DNA of 58,907 nt from Macromonas bipunctata (GCF_002837135.1 NZ_NWBQ01000003.1:1-58907); one strand, 5' to 3'. Shown: positions 36,104 through 47,130, counted from the first letter of the stretch. Notes: generated by a model from the letters alone, not told the origin. Numbers and translations are program-made.

Positions 36104-37419
36104 GGCTTGCCCCCGTTGCTGCGCTGGTCGGTGATGATGGGCAAACCTTCGCTCAAGCCCTCACCGCTGACTTCGGTCATGCGTCCATCGGTGATGCCAG
36201 CGGTGACGGGCAGGGCCTGCGGCTGGCCATCCTTGAGCACCCACAGCTGGCGCGCGCCGGGGCGTTCGTCCACCTTGGCGGTTTTGGGCGCATTGCTGCG
36301 CGGCGGGCGGGGCATCATGCGGCTGAGCACGCTGGTGCTGCCGCTGGCCTTGGCGCCGGCGTCCGGGTTGAAGCGCAAGGCGCTGTTGGGCACCACCCAC
36401 ACATTCTGGCGCTCGGTGGCAACGATGGTGGCCGAAGCCGTCATGCCGGGGCGCAGGCTCAAATCGGGGTTGCTGACGTTGAGGGTGGTGGTGTAGGTGA
36501 CCACGTTGTCGGTCTTGGTGGAGCCAAAGGCCACGCGGGTGATGTCCGCCGGGTACTGCCGCGATGGGTAGGCGCTGACGGTGAAGCTGGCCTTCTGCCC
36601 CACCTTGACCGCACCCACATCGGCTTCGTCCACGCTGACCTCCAGCCGCAGCTTGGTCAAGTCTTCGGCAATCGACATCAGCGTCACGGCTTGCAGCGAC
36701 GCGGCCACCGCGTTGCCGGGTTCTACCGTGCGCGACAACACCACGCCGTTGATGGGTGAGCGGATGGAGGCTTTGCTCAGGTTGGTCTCGGCGGTCGTGA
36801 GCGTGGCGCGGGCCTGGGCCACGGCGGCTTGGGCGCTGTGGCGGGTGGCGGCAGCGCGTTCCACCGAGGCGCGGCCCGTGTCGAGTTCTGCCGCTGAGGG
36901 CACTTTGCCACCCGACAGGCGCGCCACTTCTTCCAACCGGGTCAGGTTGGCCTGAGCTTCTTGCAAGGTGGCCCCCGCCTGGGCCAGTTGCGCTTGGGCC
37001 GCCGCCAGCCCGGCTTTGGCGCTGGTCACTTGGTCTTGCAGTTTGGCGGTGTCCAGCACCACCAGCACCTGGCCTTTGGTCACGCGGTCGTTCACATCCA
37101 CCAGCACCTCGCGCACGGTGCCCGACAGTTCACTGCCGATGTTGACCATGCGGGTGGGCTGCACGGTGCCATTGGCCGCGACGGTCAACGTCAGGTTGCC
37201 CCGGCGCAGGGCTTCGGTCACGTACACCGGGCCGCTTTGGGCGCTGGTCTGGCCTTGCCAGTAATACACACCGCCCCCCAGCGCCAGCAACACCACCGCA
37301 CCGGCCCACCATTGCGGGCGTTGCCACCAGCGGCGTGGGTGGTCAGCCCCCAACAGGTTCTGGATGGCGGCGGCCTGGGCCGAAGTGGGCAGATTGGAAG
37401 GAGCGGCGGTGGTTTTCAT
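36100..37419 (-). CDS. MacA-like periplasmic adaptor (HlyD/RND-type membrane fusion protein)
   Basis: A 439-aa protein with an N-terminal TM anchor (WAGAVVLLALGGGVYYW), barrel-sandwich halves (VNIGSELSGTVREVLVDVND and ASIRSPINGVVLSRTVEPG), a coiled-coil hairpin rich in Ala/Gln between them, and a C-terminal beta-barrel. It links the MacB-type ABC transporter to the outer-membrane channel. ATG 37419 is chosen over an upstream in-frame start at 37461. It lies 66 bp after the channel gene and overlaps the ATPase gene. Confidence 0.9.
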   Translation of the reverse strand: MKTTAAPSNLPTSAQAAAIQNLLGADHPRRWWQRPQWWAGAVVLLALGGGVYYWQGQTSAQSGPVYVTEALRRGNLTLTVAANGTVQPTRMVNIGSELSGTVREVLVDVNDRVTKGQVLVVLDTAKLQDQVTSAKAGLAAAQAQLAQAGATLQEAQANLTRLEEVARLSGGKVPSAAELDTGRASVERAAATRHSAQAAVAQARATLTTAETNLSKASIRSPINGVVLSRTVEPGNAVAASLQAVTLMSIAEDLTKLRLEVSVDEADVGAVKVGQKASFTVSAYPSRQYPADITRVAFGSTKTDNVVTYTTTLNVSNPDLSLRPGMTASATIVATERQNVWVVPNSALRFNPDAGAKASGSTSVLSRMMPRPPRSNAPKTAKVDERPGARQLWVLKDGQPQALPVTAGITDGRMTEVSGEGLSEGLPIITDQRSNGGKP

Positions 37420-37485
37420 GGCAGGCGGCAGGGCAAACAAGGACGGGAACGGACAGCCCACACGGGGGCGTGGTTCGCAGTGAAA

Positions 37486-38973
37486 TCAGCGGGCGGTGGC
37501 AGGCTCGGCCACCGTGGCCGGGCCGGATGGCGTGACGACGGAGCTGCCGCTGGCAGTGGCAACGGTACCATCAGGGCTGGGTGTCCAGCCACCCCCCAGC
37601 GCCTTGTAGAGGCGCACGTGGTCGGCGCTGTGGGTGGCGCGGGCGGTTTCGAGCTCGCTTTGTGCCGACAGCAAGGTGCGCTGCGTGTCCAACACGGTGC
37701 GAAAGTCGATCAGGCCACTGGCGTAACGCTGGCGCGCCAGCAGGTTGGCGTTGGCCGCAGCCTGAGCGGCGGCTTGCAGGCGTTCCATGCGCTCGCGGTT
37801 GTAGCGCAAGGCGTTGAGGGCGTTTTCCACGTCTTGCAACGCCGCCAACACAGTGGCTTCGTAGCCGATACGCGCTTGCTCCAATGCGGCTTGCTGCGCT
37901 TGCACCTGGGCACGGGCGGCACCCCCATCCCACAAAGTGCCGCTGACGCTGGCCAGCAAGATGCGCGTCAGGGCAGCGATGTCGAACAGGTCGCTCCAGC
38001 GGGCCGCCCCCAAGCCCAGCGAACCCGACAGGCTCAAGCTGGGGTAGCGTGCCGCATCGGCCTGTGCCAGGCGGGCCCAAGCGGCCTGGATGCGGTGTTC
38101 GGCGGTACGCACATCGGGGCGCTGGCGCAAGGTGTCTGCCGGAAAGGCCAGCGCCAGCGTAGTATCGGGCTGCGGCACCGGCTGGGCATGGGCCAGCCAG
38201 CGTTGCACATCGGCCAACGGCTGGCCGGTCAACACCGCCAGCGCCTGCACGGTCTGGGCCAAGCTGTTGTCGAGTGCCGGCAGTTGGGCCTGGGTCTGTG
38301 CCACTGCGGCGCGGGCCTGTTCCAAATCGATGGAAGAGGCCAGCCCGGCCTGCACGCGCCAGTCGGTGAGTTGCAGGGTGTCCTGCTGTGCCACCAGGTT
38401 TTGCCGTGCTATCGCTAAACGTGCCTGCAAACCGCGCAGTTCGATGTAGTTGGTCGCCACCTCGGCGGCCAGACTGACGCGCACCTGCCCCACATTGGTG
38501 GCGGCCGCTTGCACATCGGCCTGACTGGCGGCGGTGGCACTGGTCAAGCGGCCAAACACATCGGCCTCCCAGCGTGCATCCAGCCCGGCGCGGAAGGTGT
38601 TGCCGGGCGTGTTGTCGCCCACTTGGCTGCGCTGTGCGGAGCCAGAAGCGCCGAGCGTCAACCCCTGGTTGGCCTGCACCACGTCACGCAAGGCGCGGGC
38701 CTGTTGCAATGCGGCCTGCGCGGTGCGCACGCTGGTGTTGGCTTGCAAGGCTTGCGTGACCAGCGCGGTCAACGGTTCGTCGTGGAACACACGCCACCAG
38801 TCGGACTGCACGGGCTGGCCTGCGGGGGGCAAGGGCGCAGCCCACTGCGCTGGCACACCGCCAGCCACGGTGGCGCTCATGCCACCCGCACCATCCGCCA
38901 CAGGGGGGACGTGCGCACAGGCCGTCAACAACGTCAACACGGCACACGCCGACAACACTCGGTTCAGAGGCAT
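37486..38973 (-). CDS. NodT/OprM-type outer-membrane efflux lipoprotein
   Basis: A 495-aa TolC-like channel. The signal peptide ends in lipobox LTAC with Cys19 as the lipidated residue. WWRVFHDEPLTALVTQALQANTSVRTAQAAL is the NodT-family start; repeats such as NYIELRGLQARLAIARQNL and YNRERMERLQAAAQAAANANLLARQRYASGLIDF form the helical barrel. It is the first gene of the efflux operon on the minus strand. The longer frame to 39423 runs antisense into guaD and is rejected. Confidence 0.9.
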   Translation of the reverse strand: MPLNRVLSACAVLTLLTACAHVPPVADGAGGMSATVAGGVPAQWAAPLPPAGQPVQSDWWRVFHDEPLTALVTQALQANTSVRTAQAALQQARALRDVVQANQGLTLGASGSAQRSQVGDNTPGNTFRAGLDARWEADVFGRLTSATAASQADVQAAATNVGQVRVSLAAEVATNYIELRGLQARLAIARQNLVAQQDTLQLTDWRVQAGLASSIDLEQARAAVAQTQAQLPALDNSLAQTVQALAVLTGQPLADVQRWLAHAQPVPQPDTTLALAFPADTLRQRPDVRTAEHRIQAAWARLAQADAARYPSLSLSGSLGLGAARWSDLFDIAALTRILLASVSGTLWDGGAARAQVQAQQAALEQARIGYEATVLAALQDVENALNALRYNRERMERLQAAAQAAANANLLARQRYASGLIDFRTVLDTQRTLLSAQSELETARATHSADHVRLYKALGGGWTPSPDGTVATASGSSVVTPSGPATVAEPATAR

Positions 38974-39038
38974 ACGCAGCGCCAGCACAGTGGCTTTCCT
39001 TGCAAAAAAGACAACAACAGACACCGATAGTGCCACGT

Positions 39039-41374
<2,336 letters not shown>

Positions 41375-42280
41375 TCAAGCTTTCAAATGCACCGGCGAAC
41401 GCCAGTAGTTGCGTAATACGCCATAACGCCCCACCACCATCGACAGCAGGTACAACACCCCCAACGACAGCACAATCACCGGGCTGGTGGGCCAATCGGC
41501 GTGGTACGACACCAACAACCCCGCCACACACGCCAGCAACGCCAGCAGCGCCGCCAACCCCAACAAGGGCGTGATATTGCGCACCCAGAACCGCGCCGTG
41601 GCGGCGGGCAACACCATCATGCCCACCGACATCAGCGTGCCCAGCGCGTGAAACCCCGCCACCAAGTTGATGACCAGCAACACCAAAAAACCGTAATGGC
41701 TGACGGGACTCCAGCGGCTGACGGCGCGCAAAAAGGCCGGATCCAGACACTCCAGCACCAAAGGCCGGTACAGCAGCGCCAGCGACACCAACGTCACACA
41801 CGCAATGCCCGCCAGCAGCCACAGCGCCGGGTCGTTGAGCGCCAGCACCGTGCCAAACAGCACGTGCAGCAAATCGACGTTGTTGCCCCGGGTGGACACA
41901 ATCAACACCCCCAGCGCCAGCGACAACAAATAAAACGCGGCCATGCTCGCGTCCTCGCGCAACACCGTGCTGCGCGCCACCAGCCCTGAGGCCACGGCAA
42001 TCACCAACCCAGCCACAATGCCGCCCACCGTCATGGCCCCCAGCGACAGCCCCGCCACCAAATAGCCAATGGCCGCCCCCGGCAAGATGCCATGCGCGAT
42101 GGCATCTCCCGTCAAGCTCATGCGCCGCAGCATCAAAAACACGCCCATGGGCGCGGCACTGACCGACAGCGCCAAACTGCCCGCCAACGCCCGGCGCATG
42201 AAACCGAATTCCGCAAACGGCCCCACCAGCGCCCACCACAACGCGGCCAAGCTCCAGCCGCTGTCTTCCAGACCGTTCAT
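41375..42280 (-). CDS. znuB: Zinc ABC transporter permease ZnuB
   Basis: A 301-aa membrane protein with about eight to nine hydrophobic helices. Family blocks: LMLRRMSLTGDAIAHGILPGAA, VLREDASMAAFYLLSLALG, and GFHALGTLMSVGMMVLPAATARF. It forms the channel of the ZnuABC zinc importer. The start overlaps the znuC stop by 4 bp. Confidence 0.92.
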   Translation of the reverse strand: MNGLEDSGWSLAALWWALVGPFAEFGFMRRALAGSLALSVSAAPMGVFLMLRRMSLTGDAIAHGILPGAAIGYLVAGLSLGAMTVGGIVAGLVIAVASGLVARSTVLREDASMAAFYLLSLALGVLIVSTRGNNVDLLHVLFGTVLALNDPALWLLAGIACVTLVSLALLYRPLVLECLDPAFLRAVSRWSPVSHYGFLVLLVINLVAGFHALGTLMSVGMMVLPAATARFWVRNITPLLGLAALLALLACVAGLLVSYHADWPTSPVIVLSLGVLYLLSMVVGRYGVLRNYWRSPVHLKA

Positions 42281-43023
42281 GCGGCCACCTCATCGGCATC
42301 GCACACCGGGGCACGGTCGTCAAACGGCTCGTGCAGCCCTTGGGCACGCTGCCAGTTGGCCTCGGTAAACACCTCGGCGGTTGGCCCCCAGGCCACCAGC
42401 TCACGCGCAATCATCAGCGTGTGCGAGAAATGCCCCAACACCTGCGCCTGATCGTGCAGCACCGCCACCACCGTCTTGCCCGCGTCGTGCCACTGGTGCA
42501 GCAGCGCCAGCAAATCGGCGGTGGTGCGGGCATCGACGGCGGCAAAGGGCTCGTCGAGCAACACCACGGGCGCGTCCTGCAACATCAACCGCGCAAACAG
42601 CGCGCGCTGAAACTGGCCACCGGAGAGCGTATCGAGCGTGCGGCGTTCAAACCCCCCCAGACCCACCGCCACCAGCGCCTGCTCACACCGCGCCAGTTGC
42701 GCCCGCGAGAACCGGCCCCAAGCCCCGACCTCGTGCCACAGGCCCATCGCCACCATGTCCAGCACCGAAATGGGAAAGCTGCGGTCCATGCTGGCCGCTT
42801 GCGGCAAATAGGCAATGCGCTGGCGCTCCAGGCCGCGCGTATAGCCCTGCAACGGGCGCAACTGCCCGGCCAGCGCCTTGATCAGCGTGGATTTGCCCGC
42901 CCCATTGGGGCCGACGATGGCCACCAGCGCCCCCGGCGGTATGGTGAGCGACACGTGGTGTACCGCCGGATGCCGGTCGTAACCCAGCGTCAGGTTGTGC
43001 AATTCAATCGGAACCTGATTCAT
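42277..43023 (-). CDS. znuC: Zinc ABC transporter ATP-binding protein ZnuC
   Basis: A 248-aa ATPase. Walker A is VGPNGAGKSTLIKAL, signature LSGGQFQRALFARLM, Walker B VVLLDEPFAAVD, and the switch region VVAVLHDQ. The C-terminal tail FTEANWQRAQGLHEPFDD is common in metal transport ATPases. It sits between the His-rich small gene and znuB, overlapping each by 4 bp. The longer upstream frame to 43773 covers zur antisense and is rejected. Confidence 0.93.
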   Translation of the reverse strand: MNQVPIELHNLTLGYDRHPAVHHVSLTIPPGALVAIVGPNGAGKSTLIKALAGQLRPLQGYTRGLERQRIAYLPQAASMDRSFPISVLDMVAMGLWHEVGAWGRFSRAQLARCEQALVAVGLGGFERRTLDTLSGGQFQRALFARLMLQDAPVVLLDEPFAAVDARTTADLLALLHQWHDAGKTVVAVLHDQAQVLGHFSHTLMIARELVAWGPTAEVFTEANWQRAQGLHEPFDDRAPVCDADEVAA

Positions 43024-43247
43024 TGCATGGCCCACAGCATCAGGCCCAGCACCACGGCACACACCGCCAGCACCCAGCCCAGCCGCCACGCCACCGAATA
43101 CAGCAACCACGATGCCTGCGGTACAGGCAACGCCAACGCAGCAGGTGACGTAGCGTGGTGGCGGGTGTGATGGGCGTGCGCGTGCTCCCCCGTAGCGGGG
43201 TGGATATGCGCATGGTCGGCATGGGAATGGGAGGATGAGCGGGTCAT
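43020..43247 (-). CDS. Small His-rich single-span membrane protein at the front of the znu operon
   Basis: A 75-aa protein. The first 35 residues hold 11 histidines in SHSH, DHAHIH, EHAHAHH and RHH clusters; the C-terminal 30 residues (WLLYSVAWRLGWVLAVCAVVLGLML) form one TM helix. Its stop overlaps the znuC start by 4 bp, so it is the first gene of the zinc operon. The composition suggests zinc binding near the membrane, as a buffer or donor; that is inference. I cannot name a family. ATG 43247 is chosen; ATG 43292 is in frame but would cover the promoter/operator. Confidence 0.7.
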   Translation of the reverse strand: MTRSSSHSHADHAHIHPATGEHAHAHHTRHHATSPAALALPVPQASWLLYSVAWRLGWVLAVCAVVLGLMLWAMQ

Positions 43248-43257
43248 GAAGCACCGC

Positions 43258-43302
43258 ATCATAACGCAACACAGTTGCAATAACAGTGGCATCCGCTATC
43301 AT
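43258..43302. promoter_or_regulatory. Divergent zur / znu promoter region with Zur operator candidate
   Basis: GCAAC-ACA-GTTGC (43266-43278) is an inverted repeat within a longer AT-flanked dyad (ATAAC...ATAAC). Toward zur, TTGCAA (43275-43280) and TATCAT (43297-43302) are 16 bp apart, placing the transcript start at or next to the zur ATG at 43309. Toward znu, TATGAT (43263-43258 on the minus strand) is a good -10 about 11 bp before the small ORF's ATG. A repressor on the dyad would cover both promoters. Confidence 0.5.
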
Positions 43303-43308
43303 CACGCC

Positions 43309-43851
43309 ATGCCCGACCACACCGCAGCCCCTCTCCCTACACCGCCTGCGCTGCCCGCAGAGGGGCTGGCCTTGCTGGCACAACACGGGCTGCGCCGCAC
43401 CGGGGCCACCTGCACCGTGCTGGCCCTGTTCTGGCACGACCCGCACTGGCACCCCAGCCACGCCGAGGTCGAAGCCGCACTGGCCCCGTTGGGCGTGGCA
43501 CTCAACCGCGTGACGCTGTACCGGCTGCTGGATCGGCTGGCCGCTGCGGGCCTGCTGGAACGCCACACCGACACCGACAGCCGCACTTGGCGCTTTGCGC
43601 TGGCCGCCCACCACACCAACGACCCCGACGCGCCACGCTTCGAGTGCGATGCCTGCCACCGGCAATTCCGCGTCAGCGCGGCCAGCCACAGCACCCGCAG
43701 CGCCACCGATGCCCTGCTCCACGCGCTGGCCAGCCTGGGCCACCACGGGGCGCGGGTCGATCTGGCCGTACACGGTACCTGCGCCGGATGCGTCAGCCCG
43801 GCGGCAGCGCCTGCACCCTCGGGCCCTGTGCGCTCAAGCGGCCATGCCTGA
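43309..43851 (+). CDS. zur: Fur-family regulator, probable zinc uptake regulator Zur
   Basis: A 180-aa Fur-family repressor. The winged helix shows [20 protein letters not shown], then [21 protein letters not shown]. The metal site is in [20 protein letters not shown] and HGTCAGC, giving two CxxC pairs for structural zinc. Position divergent from the znu genes makes Zur the best choice over Fur or PerR. ATG 43309 is preferred; it has no Shine-Dalgarno sequence and may be leaderless. An in-frame ATG at 43246 has a GGAGGA 10 bp upstream but would read through the operator. Its 3' end overlaps tsaD by 18 bp tail to tail. Confidence 0.87.
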   Translation: MPDHTAAPLPTPPALPAEGLALLAQHGLRRTGATCTVLALFWHDPHWHPSHAEVEAALAPLGVALNRVTLYRLLDRLAAAGLLERHTDTDSRTWRFALAAHHTNDPDAPRFECDACHRQFRVSAASHSTRSATDALLHALASLGHHGARVDLAVHGTCAGCVSPAAAPAPSGPVRSSGHA

Positions 43852-44898
43852 AGGCAACGCCACATCGGCCAACGGCCAACGCGGCAACACCTGAAACTGG
43901 TACGACGTGGTCGGGTCAATACCCAAATCGGCCAGACCCGCCTGCACCCGCATCCCGGCTGCCAGTGCAATCATCGCGCCGTTGTCGGTACACAAATGCA
44001 ACTCCGGGTAATGCACCCGCACCCCCCGCTGGGCACACGCTTGGTTCAAATCAGCGCGCAACTGGGCGTTGGCCCCCACACCACCGGCCACCACCAGCCG
44101 CTTCAGACCCGTTTCCTTGAGCGCCGTCATCGATTTTTTGACCAGCACTTCCACAATCGCGGCCTGGGTCGAAGCGGCCAGATCGGCCTTGCGCGCCTCC
44201 AGCGCATCGCCCAGCTTCTTGGCCTGCGTCAACACCGCCGTTTTGAGCCCGGCAAACGAAAAATCCAGATCACCACTGTGCAACAACGGACGTGGCAGCT
44301 TGAACGCCGCTGGGTCGCCCCGCTGCGCCAGCCGCGACAGCGCAGGCCCGCCCGGATAACCCAACCCCATCAACTTGGCCGACTTGTCGAACGCCTCGCC
44401 CGCCGCATCGTCTATCGTCTCACCCAGCAAGGTGTAACGGCCCACGCCATCCACCCGCATCAGCTGCGTGTGCCCACCCGATACCAACAGCGCCACAAAC
44501 GGAAACTCGGGCGGGTCGGCACTCAAAAACGGCGACAGCAAATGCCCCTCCAAATGGTGGATGCCCAGCGTGGGCTTGCCCAGCGCCGCGGCCATCGCAC
44601 ACGCCACGCCCGCACCCACCAGCAAGGCCCCGGCCAGCCCCGGGCCTTTGGTGTAGGCCACCGCATCCACCTGTTGCAAGGTGCAACCCGCCTGTTGCAG
44701 CGTGGCCTCGGTCAGCGGCAGCACGCGGCGGATGTGGTCGCGGCTGGCCAGCTCAGGCACCACCCCCCCATACGCCTGGTGCATCTCGATCTGGCTGTGC
44801 AGGGCGTGGCCCAGCAAGCGCGGTGTGCCCGCAGCGCCAGCGTCCACCAGCGCCACCCCGGTTTCGTCGCACGACGATTCAATACCCAATATCAGCAT
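43834..44898 (-). CDS. tsaD: tRNA N6-adenosine threonylcarbamoyltransferase TsaD
   Basis: A 354-aa ASKHA-fold enzyme. [19 protein letters not shown] is the canonical start; the iron-binding HHLEGH is in [41 protein letters not shown] and [11 protein letters not shown] follow. With TsaB, TsaC and TsaE it makes t6A37 in ANN-decoding tRNAs. The 3' end overlaps the zur 3' end by 18 bp on the opposite strand. Confidence 0.96.
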   Translation of the reverse strand: MLILGIESSCDETGVALVDAGAAGTPRLLGHALHSQIEMHQAYGGVVPELASRDHIRRVLPLTEATLQQAGCTLQQVDAVAYTKGPGLAGALLVGAGVACAMAAALGKPTLGIHHLEGHLLSPFLSADPPEFPFVALLVSGGHTQLMRVDGVGRYTLLGETIDDAAGEAFDKSAKLMGLGYPGGPALSRLAQRGDPAAFKLPRPLLHSGDLDFSFAGLKTAVLTQAKKLGDALEARKADLAASTQAAIVEVLVKKSMTALKETGLKRLVVAGGVGANAQLRADLNQACAQRGVRVHYPELHLCTDNGAMIALAAGMRVQAGLADLGIDPTTSYQFQVLPRWPLADVALPSGMAA

Positions 44899-45024
44899 GG
44901 CGGCAAGTGTACGCGCCACCGTTGTAGCCCCAGCGCACTGCGCCAGCGCGGTATCTGCAAATAACCCATTCGTCTAACAAAGCGGGGACAATCTGCGCTC
45001 AACGCATTTCAACCCCCTGCCGCC

Positions 45025-45816
45025 ATGAACACCACCACCTCCACTGCCCTGCCCCGTGTGACCCTGGTTGGCGCTGGCCCGGGCGACCCGGAACTGCTCA
45101 CCCTCAAGGCCGTCAAGGCCATCGCGTCGGCCACCGTGGTGCTGGTGGACGATCTGGTGAACGAGGCCATTCTGGCGCACGCCTCGCCGCAAGCGCGCAT
45201 CGTCCACGTGGGCAAACGCGGCGGCTGCCAATCCACCCCGCAGGCGTTCATCGAGAAAATGATGGTCCAGGCCGCCCAGGCGGGCGAGCGCGTGGTGCGC
45301 CTCAAGGGCGGCGACCCCTTCATCTTTGGCCGGGGCGGCGAGGAAGTGGAACACCTGCAAGCCGCTGGCGTGGCGGTGGACGTGGTCAACGGCATCACCG
45401 CCGGGCTGGCCGCGGCCACCTCGCTCAACGTGCCACTGACCCACCGCGAACACGCGCACGGCGTGGTCTTCATCACCGGCCACGCCAAGCCCGGCGACGC
45501 GGGCACCGACTGGGCCGCGCTGGCCCACTGCGCGCAACAGGCCAAGCTCACGCTGGTGGTCTACATGGGCGTGTCCAGCATCGAGCACATCCAGGCCGGC
45601 TTGCTGCAAGGCCTGCCCGCCCGCACGCCGGTGGCCATCGTGCAACGCGCCAGCCTGCCCCAGCAGCGCCACGCCACCACCACCCTGGCCGACATGGCCC
45701 ACACCCTGCACGCCCAACACCTGGGCAGCCCGTCGGTGCTCGTCATTGGCGACGTGTTGCAAGGGCTGGCGCAACTGGATCAGCCGACGCAACCCGCCCT
45801 GCGCCGCACCGCCTGA
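45025..45816 (+). CDS. cobA: Uroporphyrinogen-III C-methyltransferase (SUMT)
   Basis: A 263-aa SAM-dependent enzyme that makes precorrin-2 for siroheme, cobalamin or heme d1. Motifs: LVGAGPGDPELLTLKA, VHVGKRGG, VVRLKGGDPFIFGRGGEE, GITAGLAAATSLNVPLTHR and VVYMGV. It lacks the CysG dehydrogenase/ferrochelatase half, so it is a stand-alone CobA/NirE-type protein. No nitrite or sulfite reductase gene is next to it. Confidence 0.93.
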   Translation: MNTTTSTALPRVTLVGAGPGDPELLTLKAVKAIASATVVLVDDLVNEAILAHASPQARIVHVGKRGGCQSTPQAFIEKMMVQAAQAGERVVRLKGGDPFIFGRGGEEVEHLQAAGVAVDVVNGITAGLAAATSLNVPLTHREHAHGVVFITGHAKPGDAGTDWAALAHCAQQAKLTLVVYMGVSSIEHIQAGLLQGLPARTPVAIVQRASLPQQRHATTTLADMAHTLHAQHLGSPSVLVIGDVLQGLAQLDQPTQPALRRTA

Positions 45817-45854
45817 ACCCGGGCGCCCCCCTGGCCAACACACGCCCAAATCGG

Positions 45855-45884
45855 CAAATTTAAACAATTTAAATCAATTTAACC
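45855..45884. repeat. Three 10-bp AT-rich direct repeats upstream of the csgG-like gene
   Basis: CAAATTTAAA, CAATTTAAAT and CAATTTAACC follow one another without gaps. The A/T runs recur every 10 bp, one helical turn, so the DNA should be curved. They lie about 40-70 bp upstream of a TATACT -10 (45922-45927). Confidence 0.8.
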
Positions 45885-45976
45885 ACCTGAAGGGTGCAAC
45901 AAAAACAACAAAAGACTCCGCTATACTCAGCCGCCGTTGGCCGCGCGTACGGTCTTGTTATTTTTTGTCCACCCCC

Positions 45977-46810
45977 ATGAAAAAATCCGCCACCGCTGCG
46001 CTGCTGATCGCCGCCAGCCTCACCGCCACCGCGCAAGACACCGGCTCCAAGATCGAACAGAGAACCTACGCGCTGCCCCAATGTGCCCAGCCCGTGGCCA
46101 AGGTCGTGGTGGGCAAGCTCAGCTGCAAATCGGCGGGCTGCCGCGAGGACGGCAACAACCTGCCCAACGACGGACTGGGCGTGCTGGCCAGAATTGCATT
46201 GGCCAACCAGGAAGGCGGCAGCCAACAAACTTTTCCCGGTGCAGGCGAAGGCATGTCGGCCATGCTGACCACCACCCTCAAGGCCACCGGCTGCTTCGAC
46301 ATCCAGGAGCGCGAAGCCCTGGAAGAACTCAGCAAGGAACTGGCGCTGGTGGGCAAGAAAGTGGAAGTCGATCAGGCCGAGTTCATGATCTCCGGCTCCA
46401 TCACCTCCATGAACATGAGCACAGAGAAAAAGTCGTTCGGCGGCGGTTTCATCCCCATCCTGGGCCACATCGGGGTCACCACCAAGACGGCCGACGTGGG
46501 CCTGGACATCAAGCTGATCGACGTGGCCCGGGCCAAGGTGCTGGACTCCAAGACCTTCGAGGCCAACAACGAAACCAGCAGCACCTCGTTTGGCGCGGCG
46601 GGCTTTGGCGGTGGCGCCCTGCTGGGCGGCAGCCTGTCGGGCATGAAGAACACCCCGATGGAGCCCATCATCCGCGACGTGCTGGCACAGGTAGCGTCCT
46701 ACACCGCCCACCGCCTCATGACCGTCAAGGGCGTGGCCATCCCGGCCCCCGCAGCGGCCACGGCCACACCTACGCCCGCCACCGCCACGCCAGTGGTCGC
46801 CACCAACTGA
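45977..46810 (+). CDS. CsgG/HfaB-family periplasmic or outer-membrane protein
   Basis: A 277-aa protein with a signal peptide (MKKSATAALLIAASLTATAQ). The CsgG-like core shows GMSAMLTTTLKATGCFDIQEREALEELSKE, FMISGSITSMN, and VGLDIKLIDVARAKVLDSKTFEA. CsgG proper is a lipoprotein pore for curli export; here no lipobox Cys follows the signal, and no curli genes are near, so a pore role is doubtful. The C-terminus is Ala/Pro/Thr-rich low complexity. TATACT at 45922-45927 is its probable -10; the leader is about 45 nt. Confidence 0.75.
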   Translation: MKKSATAALLIAASLTATAQDTGSKIEQRTYALPQCAQPVAKVVVGKLSCKSAGCREDGNNLPNDGLGVLARIALANQEGGSQQTFPGAGEGMSAMLTTTLKATGCFDIQEREALEELSKELALVGKKVEVDQAEFMISGSITSMNMSTEKKSFGGGFIPILGHIGVTTKTADVGLDIKLIDVARAKVLDSKTFEANNETSSTSFGAAGFGGGALLGGSLSGMKNTPMEPIIRDVLAQVASYTAHRLMTVKGVAIPAPAAATATPTPATATPVVATN

Positions 46811-46900
46811 AGCACCGCGGCCCAACGGGTGCGGCAAGGACACTGCCAATCCCAGGCCGCACAAAGTTGCAACAGTTTGTAACAGGCCTGCGAAAACATG

Positions 46901-46932
46901 CTACCGTGTATTGAAGCCATTCACCACGGTAG
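46901..46932 (+). promoter_or_regulatory. Inverted repeat just upstream of the sigma-region-4-like gene
   Basis: CTACCGTG (46901-46908) and CACGGTAG (46925-46932) form a perfect 8-bp inverted repeat with a 16-bp spacer, ending 5 bp before the ATG. As RNA it would hide the ribosome-binding region; as DNA it could be an operator. Confidence 0.5.
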
Positions 46933-46937
46933 CCGCC

Positions 46938-47123
46938 ATGCCACACACCCCCACCCCTGCCACACCCGACAGCACCGCCGCCTTGCGCTATTACAAGCCC
47001 ACCAAGGAAGGCCGGCAGACCCTGACCCGCGAGCGCATACGGCAAATCGAGACCATTGCCATGCGCAAGATGAAGCGCGAATTCGCCCGCCGTGGCATCA
47101 GCGTGCGCGACCTGTTGGGCTGA
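46938..47123 (+). CDS. Small protein with isolated sigma70 region 4.2-like HTH
   Basis: A 61-aa protein. After a short Thr/Pro-rich start, residues 24-55 read EGRQTLTRERIRQIETIAMR then KMKREFARRGIS. The RERIRQIE block is nearly identical to the -35-recognition helix of RpoD-type sigma factors (TRERIRQIE...ALRKLR). There is no region 2, 3 or 4.1, so it cannot act as a normal sigma factor. It might bind -35 elements or the RNA polymerase flap as a modulator (inference). It lies 7 bp before the next small ORF. Confidence 0.65.
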   Translation: MPHTPTPATPDSTAALRYYKPTKEGRQTLTRERIRQIETIAMRKMKREFARRGISVRDLLG

Positions 47124-47130
47124 AACCACC

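Noticed and set aside
43246-43308. Upstream zur start with a GGAGGA site
   Set aside because: The extra 21 residues would encode the operator/promoter dyad and resemble no Fur-family N-terminus; kept only as an alternative.
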